Of a stretch of 50,008 nucleotides of DNA, positions 39,227 to 48,500 are shown piece after piece (within the stretch, counting starts at the first letter, position 1; each line of letters opens with the position of its first letter). The stretch is from positions 1 to 50,008 of the IMG/VR virus record IMGVR_UViG_3300020159_000130; one strand, given 5' to 3'. The notes beneath the pieces are model-generated. The model had not been told where the DNA came from. It saw only the letters and a list, made by a program, of their open reading frames with translations, and did not search any database. Position numbers and translations under genes: made by a program. This stretch comes from a virus.

Positions 39227-40789
39227 ATGCAAATCGTAGATGATAAATTGTTGGTCGTGCGAACTCGCCGTCCTCACCTAGTAACAGAGAAGATTAAGCG
39301 TAGTAAAGTTGTACAAGTCTTAGTCGATGGGTTGCATGACGTAGCTGTGTACTGGGGGTTGAAGGAAGCACAAGACTTAGCCGGTCTAAAGATTAAGAAC
39401 GTACCGTCTACGATTAACCGTGACTACGAATATCCCGGTCAGTTTAAACCCTTTGCACATCAGAAAGAAACAGCAGCGTTCCTAACACTACGTAAGAGAG
39501 CCTTCTGTTTCAACGAACAAGGTACAGGTAAGACAGCAGCAGTTATATGGGCGGCTGATTATCTAATGAAGCTAGGTCTTATCCGTCGTGTACTTATTAT
39601 TGCGCCCCTATCTATCTTGAAGTCAGCATGGCAACAAGACTTATTCCGTTTTGCTGTACACCGTAGCTGCGACATAGCCTATGGTAAACGTGAGATACGT
39701 AAAGAAATTATTAGAGGCGAAGCTGAGTTTGTTATTATTAATTTTGACGGTCTTGATATTGTTAAGGACGACATCATAGAAGATGGTAGGTTCGATTTGA
39801 TCGTAGCTGATGAAGCTTCTGCATACAAGAACATGCAGACTAATCGTTGGAAAGCATTGAAGTCCACAATAACACCTGATACATGGTTATGGATGTTGAC
39901 AGGTACACCGGCTGCACAGTCACCAGTAGATGCGTATGGTCTAGCTAAGTTAGTTAACCCTGATGGTATCCCTAAATTCTTTGGTCAGTTCCGTGACAAG
40001 GTAATGGAGAAGGTCGGTCAGTTCCGTTGGGTTCCACGTCCTAATGCTGAGGTGATTGTACATAACGCACTGCAACCAGCTATTAGATTTGAAAAGTCAC
40101 AATGCCTAGACTTACCGGATGTTACTTTTGTAGAACGTGAAGCACCACTCACACCACAACAGAAGATGTACTACAAGACTTTAAAAGACTTGATGGTTAT
40201 GGACGCGGCAGGTGAAGAGGTTACAGCTATTAACGCAGCGGTAAAGCTTAATAAGTTGTTACAGATATCCGGTGGCGCAGTTTATTCAGATACAAAAGAA
40301 GTTATCGAGTTTGATGTTAGTAATAGGTTAAATGCAGTTCAAGAAGTTATTGAAGAGGCGAGTCAGAAGGTGTTAGTGTTCGTGCCTTTTTCCCATACGA
40401 TTCAACTACTTAAAGAACATCTAACTAAAGCAAGTATCAAGGCAGAGATTATTAGCGGTCAAGTTCCTGTTAACCAACGCAACGACATCATCAAGCGTTT
40501 CCAAGAACAGCAAGACCCTAAGGTGTTAATCATTCAACCACAAGCTGCATCACATGGTTTGACATTGACCGCCGCAGATACTATAATATGGTACGCACCT
40601 GTCACCTCAGTAGAAACATACTTGCAAGCTAATGCTCGTATCAATAGACCGGGACAAAAACATCCTATGACTATTGTGCATATTAAAGGTAGTGAAGTAG
40701 AGACAAGGATGTACCACATGTTGCGTAACAACATTAAGAATCACAATCGAATCATTGAACTCTATAAACAAGAATTATCGGAAAAGTAG
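39227..40789 (+). CDS. SNF2-type (SF2) DNA helicase/translocase
   Basis: 520 residues. Motif I NEQGTGKTA (Lys102), motif Ia LIIAPLSIL, motif II ADEAS (194-198), motif III LTGTPAA (224-230), and motif VI QANARINRPGQ define a Snf2-like SF2 ATPase, as in phage recombination or replication-restart helicases (UvsW-like roles are possible). No extra domain. It ends the gene block before the structured leader at 40.8 kb. Confidence 0.9.
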   Translation: MQIVDDKLLVVRTRRPHLVTEKIKRSKVVQVLVDGLHDVAVYWGLKEAQDLAGLKIKNVPSTINRDYEYPGQFKPFAHQKETAAFLTLRKRAFCFNEQGTGKTAAVIWAADYLMKLGLIRRVLIIAPLSILKSAWQQDLFRFAVHRSCDIAYGKREIRKEIIRGEAEFVIINFDGLDIVKDDIIEDGRFDLIVADEASAYKNMQTNRWKALKSTITPDTWLWMLTGTPAAQSPVDAYGLAKLVNPDGIPKFFGQFRDKVMEKVGQFRWVPRPNAEVIVHNALQPAIRFEKSQCLDLPDVTFVEREAPLTPQQKMYYKTLKDLMVMDAAGEEVTAINAAVKLNKLLQISGGAVYSDTKEVIEFDVSNRLNAVQEVIEEASQKVLVFVPFSHTIQLLKEHLTKASIKAEIISGQVPVNQRNDIIKRFQEQQDPKVLIIQPQAASHGLTLTAADTIIWYAPVTSVETYLQANARINRPGQKHPMTIVHIKGSEVETRMYHMLRNNIKNHNRIIELYKQELSEK

Positions 40790-40806
40790 ATTGCATTGTA
40801 AGAAAA
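40790..40806 (+). promoter_or_regulatory. 17-bp copy of ATTGCATTGTAAGAAAA, control-site candidate
   Basis: Exact copy of 25479-25495, the junction between the 16-bp palindrome and the first TTGTAAGAA site. Here it follows the helicase stop codon directly (40789). A weak -10-like TAGAAT/TAAAAT lies 9-16 bases downstream, so it may sit over a promoter for the structured RNA. Confidence 0.65.
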
Positions 40807-40834
40807 TGGTGTAGAATAAAATTTAGTAATAAGC

Positions 40835-41006
40835 CTGAGAGCTAGGATGTTGTATTTGTTTATAGCATAGCAAAAGCGATGGGAATCCTTTCCCTAGTTC
40901 TCAGACCTATTACACGACCCCAGCCGGAGGTGGGGCTAATAACACCGGCAGTGGGAGCTAAGCCCTTCCTTTCTGTATTTAGTAATACTAGGCTTAGTGA
41001 TCCCAC
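40835..41006 (+). ncRNA. Highly structured RNA leader or small RNA upstream of 41029
   Basis: About 172 bases with three strong pairings. (a) CTGAGAGCTAGG (40835-40846) with CCTAGTTCTCAG (40893-40904), 12 bp including one G-U. (b) CCCCA/TGGGG (40918-40935) or, as an alternative, GCCGG/CCGGC (40923-40949). (c) GTGGGA-g-CTAAGCC (40951-40964) with GGCTTAG-tga-TCCCAC (40991-41006), 13 bp with a small internal loop. The RNA ends 12 bases before the free AAAAGGAG ribosome site of the next gene. It has no coding potential by the right frame usage and is not a terminator. A riboswitch-like leader or small RNA is inferred; I do not recognise a known class. Confidence 0.65.
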
Positions 41007-41028
41007 ATATAAACTAAAAGGAGCTAAT

Positions 41029-41430
41029 ATGGAAGAAGATGAAATACCCGCAGACAAATTAGTGAAAGCGTACATAAGAATACGTGATGCTAAATCAGAA
41101 TTAGTAAAGCAGCACGAAGCAGAGTTGGCTAAGTTAGAAGAGCAAATGGATGTACTGTCTAAGAAGATGCTAGATATTTGCAAGGATAATGGAGCTGATT
41201 CAATCAAGACTAATGCAGGTACTATTATGCGTAGTGTGTCCACAAGATACATGACCAATGACTGGGATAGCCTGTATAAGTTTATCAAAGAACATGATGC
41301 AATTGGGTTACTCGCAAAGTTTATCCATCAAGGCAACATGAAGCAGTTCATCGAAGAAAACCCCGATGTGTTCCCACCCGGCATGTTAGTTGACAGCCAA
41401 TATAAAATCGTTGTGAGGAGAAGTAAATGA
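41029..41430 (+). CDS. Conserved early protein, 133 aa
   Basis: 133 residues from the ATG at 41029 with AAAAGGAGCTAAT ahead; a longer frame runs through the structured RNA but has no ribosome site. Residues ~15-50 form a coiled coil (HEAELAKLEEQMDVLSKKML). The second half, TRYMTNDWDSLYKFIKEHDA, then FIHQGNMKQFIEENPDVFPP and YKIVVRRS, is a pattern I recall from phages next to SSB-like genes. Function unknown; possibly a recombination or replication accessory. Confidence 0.75.
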   Translation: MEEDEIPADKLVKAYIRIRDAKSELVKQHEAELAKLEEQMDVLSKKMLDICKDNGADSIKTNAGTIMRSVSTRYMTNDWDSLYKFIKEHDAIGLLAKFIHQGNMKQFIEENPDVFPPGMLVDSQYKIVVRRSK

Positions 41431-42329
41431 GCGAAGTCTCTATTTTTAAGAACCGTGCAGTTGTAGTAGGCGGTAAGAAAGCACCTAGTGCCTTAACCCA
41501 ATCGCTAATGAAGGCGAACTCGGGTAGCCGTATCCCACGTATTTCACCACGTAATGGTATGTTCAAGCGTATTGTTAACGGCGAAGACGTAGGTAAGTTG
41601 AAGAGTCCTTTACGTGTAGTTATTGTGGGTGTAGCACCTGCGACTGCACAGCGTACGTTCTATGCTAAGACATGGGATCCAAATGCAGAAGCAGCTCCAC
41701 CAGATTGCTGGACTAACGATGGTCAAAAGCCTGACGCTAGCATCAAAGCACCTCAAGGTAAGAACTGCGAAACATGCCCACAGAACGTAAAAGGTTCAGG
41801 TCAAGGCGATACTAAAGCTTGCCGTTTCAAACGTCGTATTGCTGTGATCTTGCCAGAGGAAACTGAAGGTAACAACAGCGGTCAGGTGTATCAGTTTGAA
41901 GCAGCATCTAAGTCTATCTTTGGTAAGGGCAACAACCATGTGTTCCCACTGAATGCTTACATCGACTACATCATTGCTAACGGTGAAGACATTGATGGTG
42001 TTGTTACTGAAATCTCTTTCAATGAGAACAACGACAACCAAAGCGTTCTGTTCCGTGCAGTTGACTTTGTAGGTAGCGATCCAGACTTAGCGGAAGTTGT
42101 AGCTAAAGCAGTTGAGTCTACCGAAGCACACAAAGCAGTTATGTTGACTGCCGGTGCTATCGACAAAGGCGAGACTGAAATCCCTAAAGCTATCGCAGCA
42201 CCACAGGTAGCCGATGAACCTGAAGAGCCAGTAGCTGCACCTACCAAGCGTGTCAGTAAGAAAGCCGAAGTAAGTGAAGCACCGAAAGCCAACCTAGCCG
42301 ATGTGGTTAGCGCTTGGAGCGACGACTAA
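41427..42329 (+). CDS. Single-stranded-DNA-binding-type protein candidate, 300 aa
   Basis: 300 residues. The middle has PPDCWTNDGQKPDAS, NCETCPQNVKGSGQGDTKAC and RFKRRIAVILPEE, giving a likely metal site from four cysteines. The C-terminus is a long Ala/Pro/Glu linker ending LADVVSAWSDD, an acidic tip like those SSBs use to bind partners. I recognise the core from phage genomes, where it is unannotated or called a DNA-binding protein. SSB function is inferred from tail and neighbours (helicase, primase). It is followed by a strong terminator. Confidence 0.6.
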   Translation: MSEVSIFKNRAVVVGGKKAPSALTQSLMKANSGSRIPRISPRNGMFKRIVNGEDVGKLKSPLRVVIVGVAPATAQRTFYAKTWDPNAEAAPPDCWTNDGQKPDASIKAPQGKNCETCPQNVKGSGQGDTKACRFKRRIAVILPEETEGNNSGQVYQFEAASKSIFGKGNNHVFPLNAYIDYIIANGEDIDGVVTEISFNENNDNQSVLFRAVDFVGSDPDLAEVVAKAVESTEAHKAVMLTAGAIDKGETEIPKAIAAPQVADEPEEPVAAPTKRVSKKAEVSEAPKANLADVVSAWSDD

Positions 42330-42355
42330 ACTAACTGTCCCGCACGTAGCGGCTT

Positions 42356-42377
42356 GGGGGGCTTGCCCCCCTTTTTT
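42356..42377 (+). terminator. Rho-independent terminator after the SSB-like gene
   Basis: GGGGGG-CTTG-CCCCCC (42356-42371) followed by six Ts (42372-42377). Very strong signature. The primase-helicase ATG lies only 14 bases further on, so its expression needs read-through or a separate start. Confidence 0.9.
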
Positions 42378-42391
42378 ACCTCTATAAAAAC

Positions 42392-45253
42392 ATGGCTAAC
42401 TTTGACCTATTAGATACAGTACTTGCTACTGAAGGGTGGTACGCTGTTGTGGGTATTAAGGAAAAGTCAGTACTACAAGAATTAGTTCAAACTCGTGAAG
42501 AAGTAGACGCATTAGTAGCTAAGTTTCTAGCAGCAGAACGTAACGTATATTTTGGATGTGCCAAGTACGAGACAGGCGAGAACCGTAAGAAAGAAAATGC
42601 TAAGTACTTCAAAGCGTTCTGGATGGACATTGATTGTGGTGCGGACAAAGCAGTACCAGACCCCACGACTGGAAAAGTAGACGGCTATATAGACCAAGCT
42701 ACAGGTTTAGCTGAGCTACAAAGATTTTGCAAAACTATAGGATTACCAAGACCAACATTGGTTAACTCAGGACGTGGTATACACGCATACTGGGTGTTGG
42801 ATGAAGCTATATCAAGAGAAGAATGGGAGCCTGTATCTAATCGAATACACGCACTCTGCGATATACATGACCTGTTAGCAGACCCATCGTGCTTTGAGGC
42901 TGCGCGTATCCTGCGTATACCTAACACGTTAAACTTTAAAGATTCACCCCCCTCGAATGTCGAGGCTATCTCTTTAGGTAAGACCACAAGTCTTGCCCAA
43001 ATGCGCGAGTTACTAGGTGTGGTGGATGAGCCTAAAAAGCTTTTCACCCCTCGCCCATTGCGTCAACGTAGTGCTTTGACCATGTCCCTTATGGGTAACC
43101 GTGTGTCAAAGTTTAAGACAATCATGATTAAGTCAGCACAAGGTCAGGGTTGTCAGCAGTTAGTCCATTGCTATCAGAACCAAGATTCCATTAGCTACAA
43201 TCTATGGCGCTCGGCTATGTCGATAGCGGCTTTCTGTGAAGAAGGTGTTAACGCAGCACACAAGATGTCTGAGAACTATCCGGGCTATAACCCTGAGGAA
43301 GTGGAGACTAAAGTCCATGACCTACAGCGTAACGGTGGTCCTCATTTCTGTGAGACGTTTGAGAAGGAAAACCCCGGTGGCTGTGATGGCTGCATACACA
43401 AGGGCAAGATCAAGACACCTATAGTATTAGGCAAAGAGATTGCACGTGATGAACCAACGGAAGAAGGTTATGTAGTTGAGGTGGAAGCGGAGGAAGAGGA
43501 AGAAGTCGAGCAGTATGTAATCCCAACGTACCCATTCCCATTCTACAGAGGTAAGGCAGGTGGTATATACAAGCAAGCTAAGGATGACGATGCTGAAGAT
43601 GATCTAGTCTATGAGCATGACTTGTACGTAGTTAAGCGTATGAAAGACCCAGAGCTGGGTGAAGTTGCTTTGATGCGCTTACACCTGCCACGTGACGGTG
43701 TTGCTGAGTTTACTGCACCACTTGACCACATCATAGCTAAGGATGACTTACGTAAAATCTTGGCTAAACGTGGTGTAGCAGGATACCCAAAACAGATGGA
43801 ACTACTAGCACAGTTTGTGTTAGCTAGCATAAAAGAACTACAGCTTGAACGAAAGGCGGAGCTTATGAGAACACAATTTGGATGGGCAGATAACGATAGT
43901 AAATTTATTATTGGTGACCGTGAGATAACAGCAGAAGGTATATATTACAGTCCACCTTCATCGCAGACTACGGCTATAGCACACTACATGACACAAGTCG
44001 GTACACTAGAAGCTTGGAAAGAATGCTTTAACATGTATAATCGACCCGGACTAGAACCAAACGCGTTTGCTGCGCTGACAGGATTCGGCTCACCGTTGTT
44101 GAAGTTTACAGGGCTGAGTGGTGCTATTGTTAACGTGATCTTCAAGAAGTCAGGCTCAGGTAAATCTACTACATTAGCAATGTGTAACAGCATTTATGGG
44201 CATCCTACTAGGTTGATGGCTATGCCTAGAGATACAATGAATGCACGTATGCAGAAGCTAGGTGTGATGAATAACCTGCCTTTCACGATGGACGAAGTCA
44301 CTAACATGAAGTCAGACGAGTTCTCGGATTTAGCCTACGCTATGTCCCAAGGAAGAGGTAAGGATCGTCAGAAATCGTCCGCCAACGAACTGCGCCTTAA
44401 CCTCACTTCTTGGCAAAACTTATCCCTCTCCAGTGCTAATGCCAGCTTCTATGAGAAGTTAGGTTCCTTAAAGGCTACACCTGACGGTGAGCGTATGCGC
44501 TTTATTGAGTATGAGATTGGTTATACCGATGCTATATCTACTGAGGAAGGTAAGCGTGTATTTGACCACGAGCTGTTACAGAACTATGGACATGCCGGTG
44601 ACATCTATGCACAATGGCTAGTAGCTAACAGAGAAGAAGCTATTCGTAACCTTCTTGAAGTACAAGCTAAGATTGATAAAGAATTACGTCTTACCCAGCG
44701 TGAGCGTTTCTGGTCAGCAGTCGTAGCGTGTAATATCACCGGTGGCTTGATTGCTAAGTCGTTAGGTTTAATTAACTACGACATGAAAGCAATTTATAAG
44801 TGGGCTACTACGATGGTACGTGACGTTCGTGAGGATACTGTTGCCCCAGTTGATGATGCTTCTAATATTATTGGTGACTACATGAACCGCCACTTGCGTA
44901 ATATCCTAATCGTTAATGGTGAGACAGACGCTAGGACTAAGCTGGCACCTGCACCACTGCAAGAACCATACGGTGAGTTAGTTATACGGTATGAGCCAGA
45001 TACCAAGAAGATGTTTATTGTATCTAAGCACTTTAGAGATGACTGCGTAGAACGTCAGGTTAACTACAAGGACACCCTAAAGCAGCTTACAGCTCGTGGG
45101 GTATATCAGGGAAGCACTACACGTCGCATGACTACAGGCACTAAGATTAAGGGGCCTCCTGTTCATGTAATGCAGTTTAACTGTGATACCCCAGACTTCA
45201 TTAGCGTGGATGATTACTTAGATGCGAGTACAGGGAATACCGTATCAGATTAA
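42392..45253 (+). CDS. Primase-helicase: AEP-type primase with SF3/DUF927-like helicase
   Basis: 953 residues. The N-terminal part has WMDIDCGAD (D79, D81) and NSGRGIHAYWVL (H131), the DxD and xxH motifs of archaeo-eukaryotic-type primases of the RepB-like kind, then ARILRIPNTLNFKD. The C-terminal part has Walker A KSGSGKSTT (586-594) and Walker B LPFTMDEV, with AYAMSQGRGKDR, as in DUF927-type helicases. Such fusions prime and unwind the replication fork. No ribosome site is visible ahead of the ATG, and a terminator stands just upstream. Confidence 0.85.
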   Translation: MANFDLLDTVLATEGWYAVVGIKEKSVLQELVQTREEVDALVAKFLAAERNVYFGCAKYETGENRKKENAKYFKAFWMDIDCGADKAVPDPTTGKVDGYIDQATGLAELQRFCKTIGLPRPTLVNSGRGIHAYWVLDEAISREEWEPVSNRIHALCDIHDLLADPSCFEAARILRIPNTLNFKDSPPSNVEAISLGKTTSLAQMRELLGVVDEPKKLFTPRPLRQRSALTMSLMGNRVSKFKTIMIKSAQGQGCQQLVHCYQNQDSISYNLWRSAMSIAAFCEEGVNAAHKMSENYPGYNPEEVETKVHDLQRNGGPHFCETFEKENPGGCDGCIHKGKIKTPIVLGKEIARDEPTEEGYVVEVEAEEEEEVEQYVIPTYPFPFYRGKAGGIYKQAKDDDAEDDLVYEHDLYVVKRMKDPELGEVALMRLHLPRDGVAEFTAPLDHIIAKDDLRKILAKRGVAGYPKQMELLAQFVLASIKELQLERKAELMRTQFGWADNDSKFIIGDREITAEGIYYSPPSSQTTAIAHYMTQVGTLEAWKECFNMYNRPGLEPNAFAALTGFGSPLLKFTGLSGAIVNVIFKKSGSGKSTTLAMCNSIYGHPTRLMAMPRDTMNARMQKLGVMNNLPFTMDEVTNMKSDEFSDLAYAMSQGRGKDRQKSSANELRLNLTSWQNLSLSSANASFYEKLGSLKATPDGERMRFIEYEIGYTDAISTEEGKRVFDHELLQNYGHAGDIYAQWLVANREEAIRNLLEVQAKIDKELRLTQRERFWSAVVACNITGGLIAKSLGLINYDMKAIYKWATTMVRDVREDTVAPVDDASNIIGDYMNRHLRNILIVNGETDARTKLAPAPLQEPYGELVIRYEPDTKKMFIVSKHFRDDCVERQVNYKDTLKQLTARGVYQGSTTRRMTTGTKIKGPPVHVMQFNCDTPDFISVDDYLDASTGNTVSD

Positions 45254-45416
45254 CTGGAAAGCATTCAAGCCGGGGACTTCGTTCTTTATCCCTTGCTTGG
45301 ATACCAAAGCTGCTGAGGAAGAGATAAGTTTTATTGTCGCTAGATTACAGATGACTGTGGTTATCAAAGTTGTAATCGAGGATGGTGTGCAAGGTGTGCG
45401 CGTCTGGCGAGTTTAG
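45222..45416 (+). CDS. Small protein overlapping the primase end, 64 aa
   Basis: 64 residues (MRVQGIPYQINWKAFKPGTS, then FFIPCLDTKAAEEEISFI, ending VQGVRVWRV). It overlaps the primase gene by 32 bases in another frame. I recall phage proteins with W-x-x-(F/M)-x-x-G-T-S-x-F-I-P … G-(V/L)-R-V-W-R, so it is probably real. Ends the rightward module before the terminator at 45487. Function unknown. Confidence 0.65.
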   Translation: MRVQGIPYQINWKAFKPGTSFFIPCLDTKAAEEEISFIVARLQMTVVIKVVIEDGVQGVRVWRV

Positions 45417-45486
45417 GCTATACTATTTCTCAGCGGCTTTTAGTTAGCTCCTTTAAGTCGTTTATTCTCCTTCACAGAGAACTTCG

Positions 45487-45511
45487 CCCCCGGTACGTCC
45501 GGGGGTTTTTT
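45487..45511 (+). terminator. Rho-independent terminator at the end of the rightward module
   Basis: CCCCCGG (45487-45493), 5-base loop, CCGGGGG (45499-45505), then six Ts (45506-45511). Only the plus strand has a T-run. The stop codon of the leftward giant gene lies in the T tract, so transcripts from both sides converge here. Confidence 0.9.
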
Positions 45512-48500
45512 ATTTAGTCTCTTCGTCCAATAACTTTTCAGTGCGATCTTGTAAGTCAAGTAAGTTCGAAAACTTCTGCTCTTGCGTAACGCCTCTAATA
45601 TTATTCTGAAGTAACTTCATACGACGGTCAAAAGCACGTTCTATATCTTCATACTCAATAGCTAACTCAGGATTAGGATACATAGAGTTAAACAGTAAAG
45701 CTTTGTCTATCATGGCTTGGAAACGATCATCTCTATCTAACTCAGCAGAACGTTCTATCTGTTTAATAATATCCGCACGTTTAGCATCAATCTTTTGCTT
45801 TTCGTTGTTGTAGGTAAAGATATCTTTTTGACGTTCAGCAAGACCTTTAGTTTTATAACCAAGTGCTTGCATTGCTAACTGTGCCCTAGTAAATTCATCA
45901 GCTTCTTTAATTATCTGCAAGTTACCAGCACGTGCGCCCTCTTGCGTATATCTAACATCAGTTAGTAGCCCACGGAACATAGCAGGTGTCCACTTCTCAA
46001 AAGCTTTAACCCAATCACCATTCTGGGCATCTTTAACACCCTTAGCCCACGTATCTACCAACCCTACTGAAGCACCGCCCCAATCAACCAGAGTATCAGC
46101 AACAAAGTTACCCCAGTCAGATGGTGGAGATTCATCGCTAAACCAGAAGTCCATAGACAAGCTAGAAGATATATCGTAGCCCGTTAGGTTATCTATAGTA
46201 CCCGTCAACATCAGTTCACTTAGTGGAACCCCGCCAATCGTAGGTTCGCCAAACATCTCAGGCAGCCATACGTTCTCAAAATATTTCTTAAAGTTAGTTT
46301 GCCACAACTCTAACTCATCATCGTCATCACCAGCCATACGTATTAAGTTAATCATGCCTTGTATAGTACCCATAATTACACTATACATAAACGTTCCACG
46401 GATACCAGTAAGTAACGCAGTCATACCTAACGTACCAGTAAAGGCTTTCAATGCACCTATACGTTGTTCCTTAGGTAGGTTACTAAACATTTCCATGAAG
46501 TTACGGCATAAAAACTCTACGTTAAACACTTGGAACTTACGATACTGCGCCGCTACTCTGACCGGTGTACTACGCATTAACTCAGGAGTATTAGCGTCGC
46601 TATAGTCAAACAAACCTTCTTTTGTAATCTCTAAGGCTAAGTCAATAGACTTGTTAACCCTAGCGTTGTGGTCTGGAATACTTGCAAATTTATCCATAGC
46701 AAGACTAAACGCAGACATAAACGTAATCTCTCTCGACATACGTTCGCCAAAGTGGAATGGCGCAGTCATGAACGCTTCTAAAGTGCTTATTACTGGTGAG
46801 TAATTTTCGCTAGCTGTTTTCTTTCTATTAGCTAAGTCCATAGTTCTAGTAGCATCTTGCACACCACTCTCACGTAAAGCTCTAAACGCCTTAACCAAGT
46901 CTGGGTTACTTTGTACTATTCTTGAGGAGCCAATAGATGGAGCTGTATAGATAATATTACCCTTAGCATCTTTACTTGTAATACCCACCTGCTTATACGC
47001 ATCTCTTGCCATCCGCATCATCTCAGCCGTGGTCTTACCGTAGCCAAAGTGTTTCCACATGACAGGCATTGCGTGAGTAATAACGCTGAACTGTTGGGCT
47101 ACAGCGGATTTAATAGCCGTCATCTGCCATATAAAGGCGCTCTTAGTCGCTGTACGGGCTATCTTTTCACCTATAGTATCCATCTCTGGAGGGTTAAGTT
47201 CTTCTTCCGCACGTGCAGCTATACGGTTTACAAACATCTCCATCCGTGCTTTGTTAGGGTTCTTCTCAATAGAAGCTCTAGCACCGCTAATGCCATTACG
47301 AATCTTTGGTGAGTACTTAATCCCAGATAACTGATTTGCAAACCGATTACCCATCACGATAAAGTTACGCATAGCGTCTCTACTATAACCAGCTGTATTT
47401 TGACGCGGCATGAACTGCTTACGGAACGTACCTTCAGGCATAGCTACCAAGTGCATGGTAAATATGTCTTTCTTTATTTCTTCTTTAGTAGCAGTATCAG
47501 TTGCAGTAATACCATCAACCATAGTGAATAGCTTCTTCAAAATCTCACTAGACTGCATAGCTTCTCTTTGTAGAGACTGCATATCTTGACCGAGCTTGAT
47601 GTCACCATCCACAATCATTTGGTCTTTAGTACGGCGATCACCCTTCATGTTTTGCTCTTTGACGTACTCGTCTATCAAGAAGTCACGATGTTGTCCGGCC
47701 TCACGCATAATAAACTGCTTGTTCTCACCCCTACCTAACGTAGTCCAGTACTTACCATAACGCATAATAGGGAAGTAAGGGGCTAACTTAGCACCAGTCT
47801 CATACAACGCACGTACTTCATCCATCAACATCTGCTTAGCAGGTCCAGTTATATTTGCGTTTGCTATGCGTTGGTTCAGTAGCCCACGGTATAAGTTGTA
47901 GTTGTCGGTATAAAAATCACGTGCGTCTGTATATACTTGTTTAGCTTTATCAGATAAGCTATTCCATACTGCATTTAGTTTAGGGTCAGACTTATTAACT
48001 GATGGGTCAACCTGCGCCATAGTAGATACGTGCATTAGATCAGACACACGTTGTGATTCTTTACCTTTAAGCTTAACCCAACCACGGACTATATCTTCTA
48101 CTTTATGGATGGTGCGCATACGGAAGGCATTCTTTTCTTCGATACCTTTTTGTATATCGTTGATCGAGTCTTCACCCACACCAATTTCTTTTGCTATACG
48201 GTATAGACGATTTGTTGTAGAAGCCTTAAGCATTATGTCCAGTTTTTCTGGGTTCATATACTTCCACTTAAGCTTAATGTAATCCCCCCATAGGCTAGGA
48301 TCACGTGCTACTTTAGATAGAGAGCCAAGAGCATTGAGTCTTTCTTCTGCTGTTTTACTGGCATTTAGTTTCTCTATTGCTTTGTCAACATCAGTCTTCT
48401 TAGATTTAGCTTTTTGTCTTAAAGCTGTATCAGCCATACTTAATAGCTGCTTACCACTAGGAGCTTTAGCCCCCATAATCTCATGCGAGATAAGTACTAA

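Noticed and set aside
40879-41028. Upstream extension of the 133-residue gene by 50 codons
   Set aside because: The extension runs through the paired stems and lacks a ribosome site, while the ATG at 41029 has AAAAGGAG at correct distance.
40790-41028. Group I intron or intron remnant as explanation for the structured RNA
   Set aside because: The region lies between two complete genes, and the HNH gene at 38950 is separated from it by the helicase gene. No split gene is seen.
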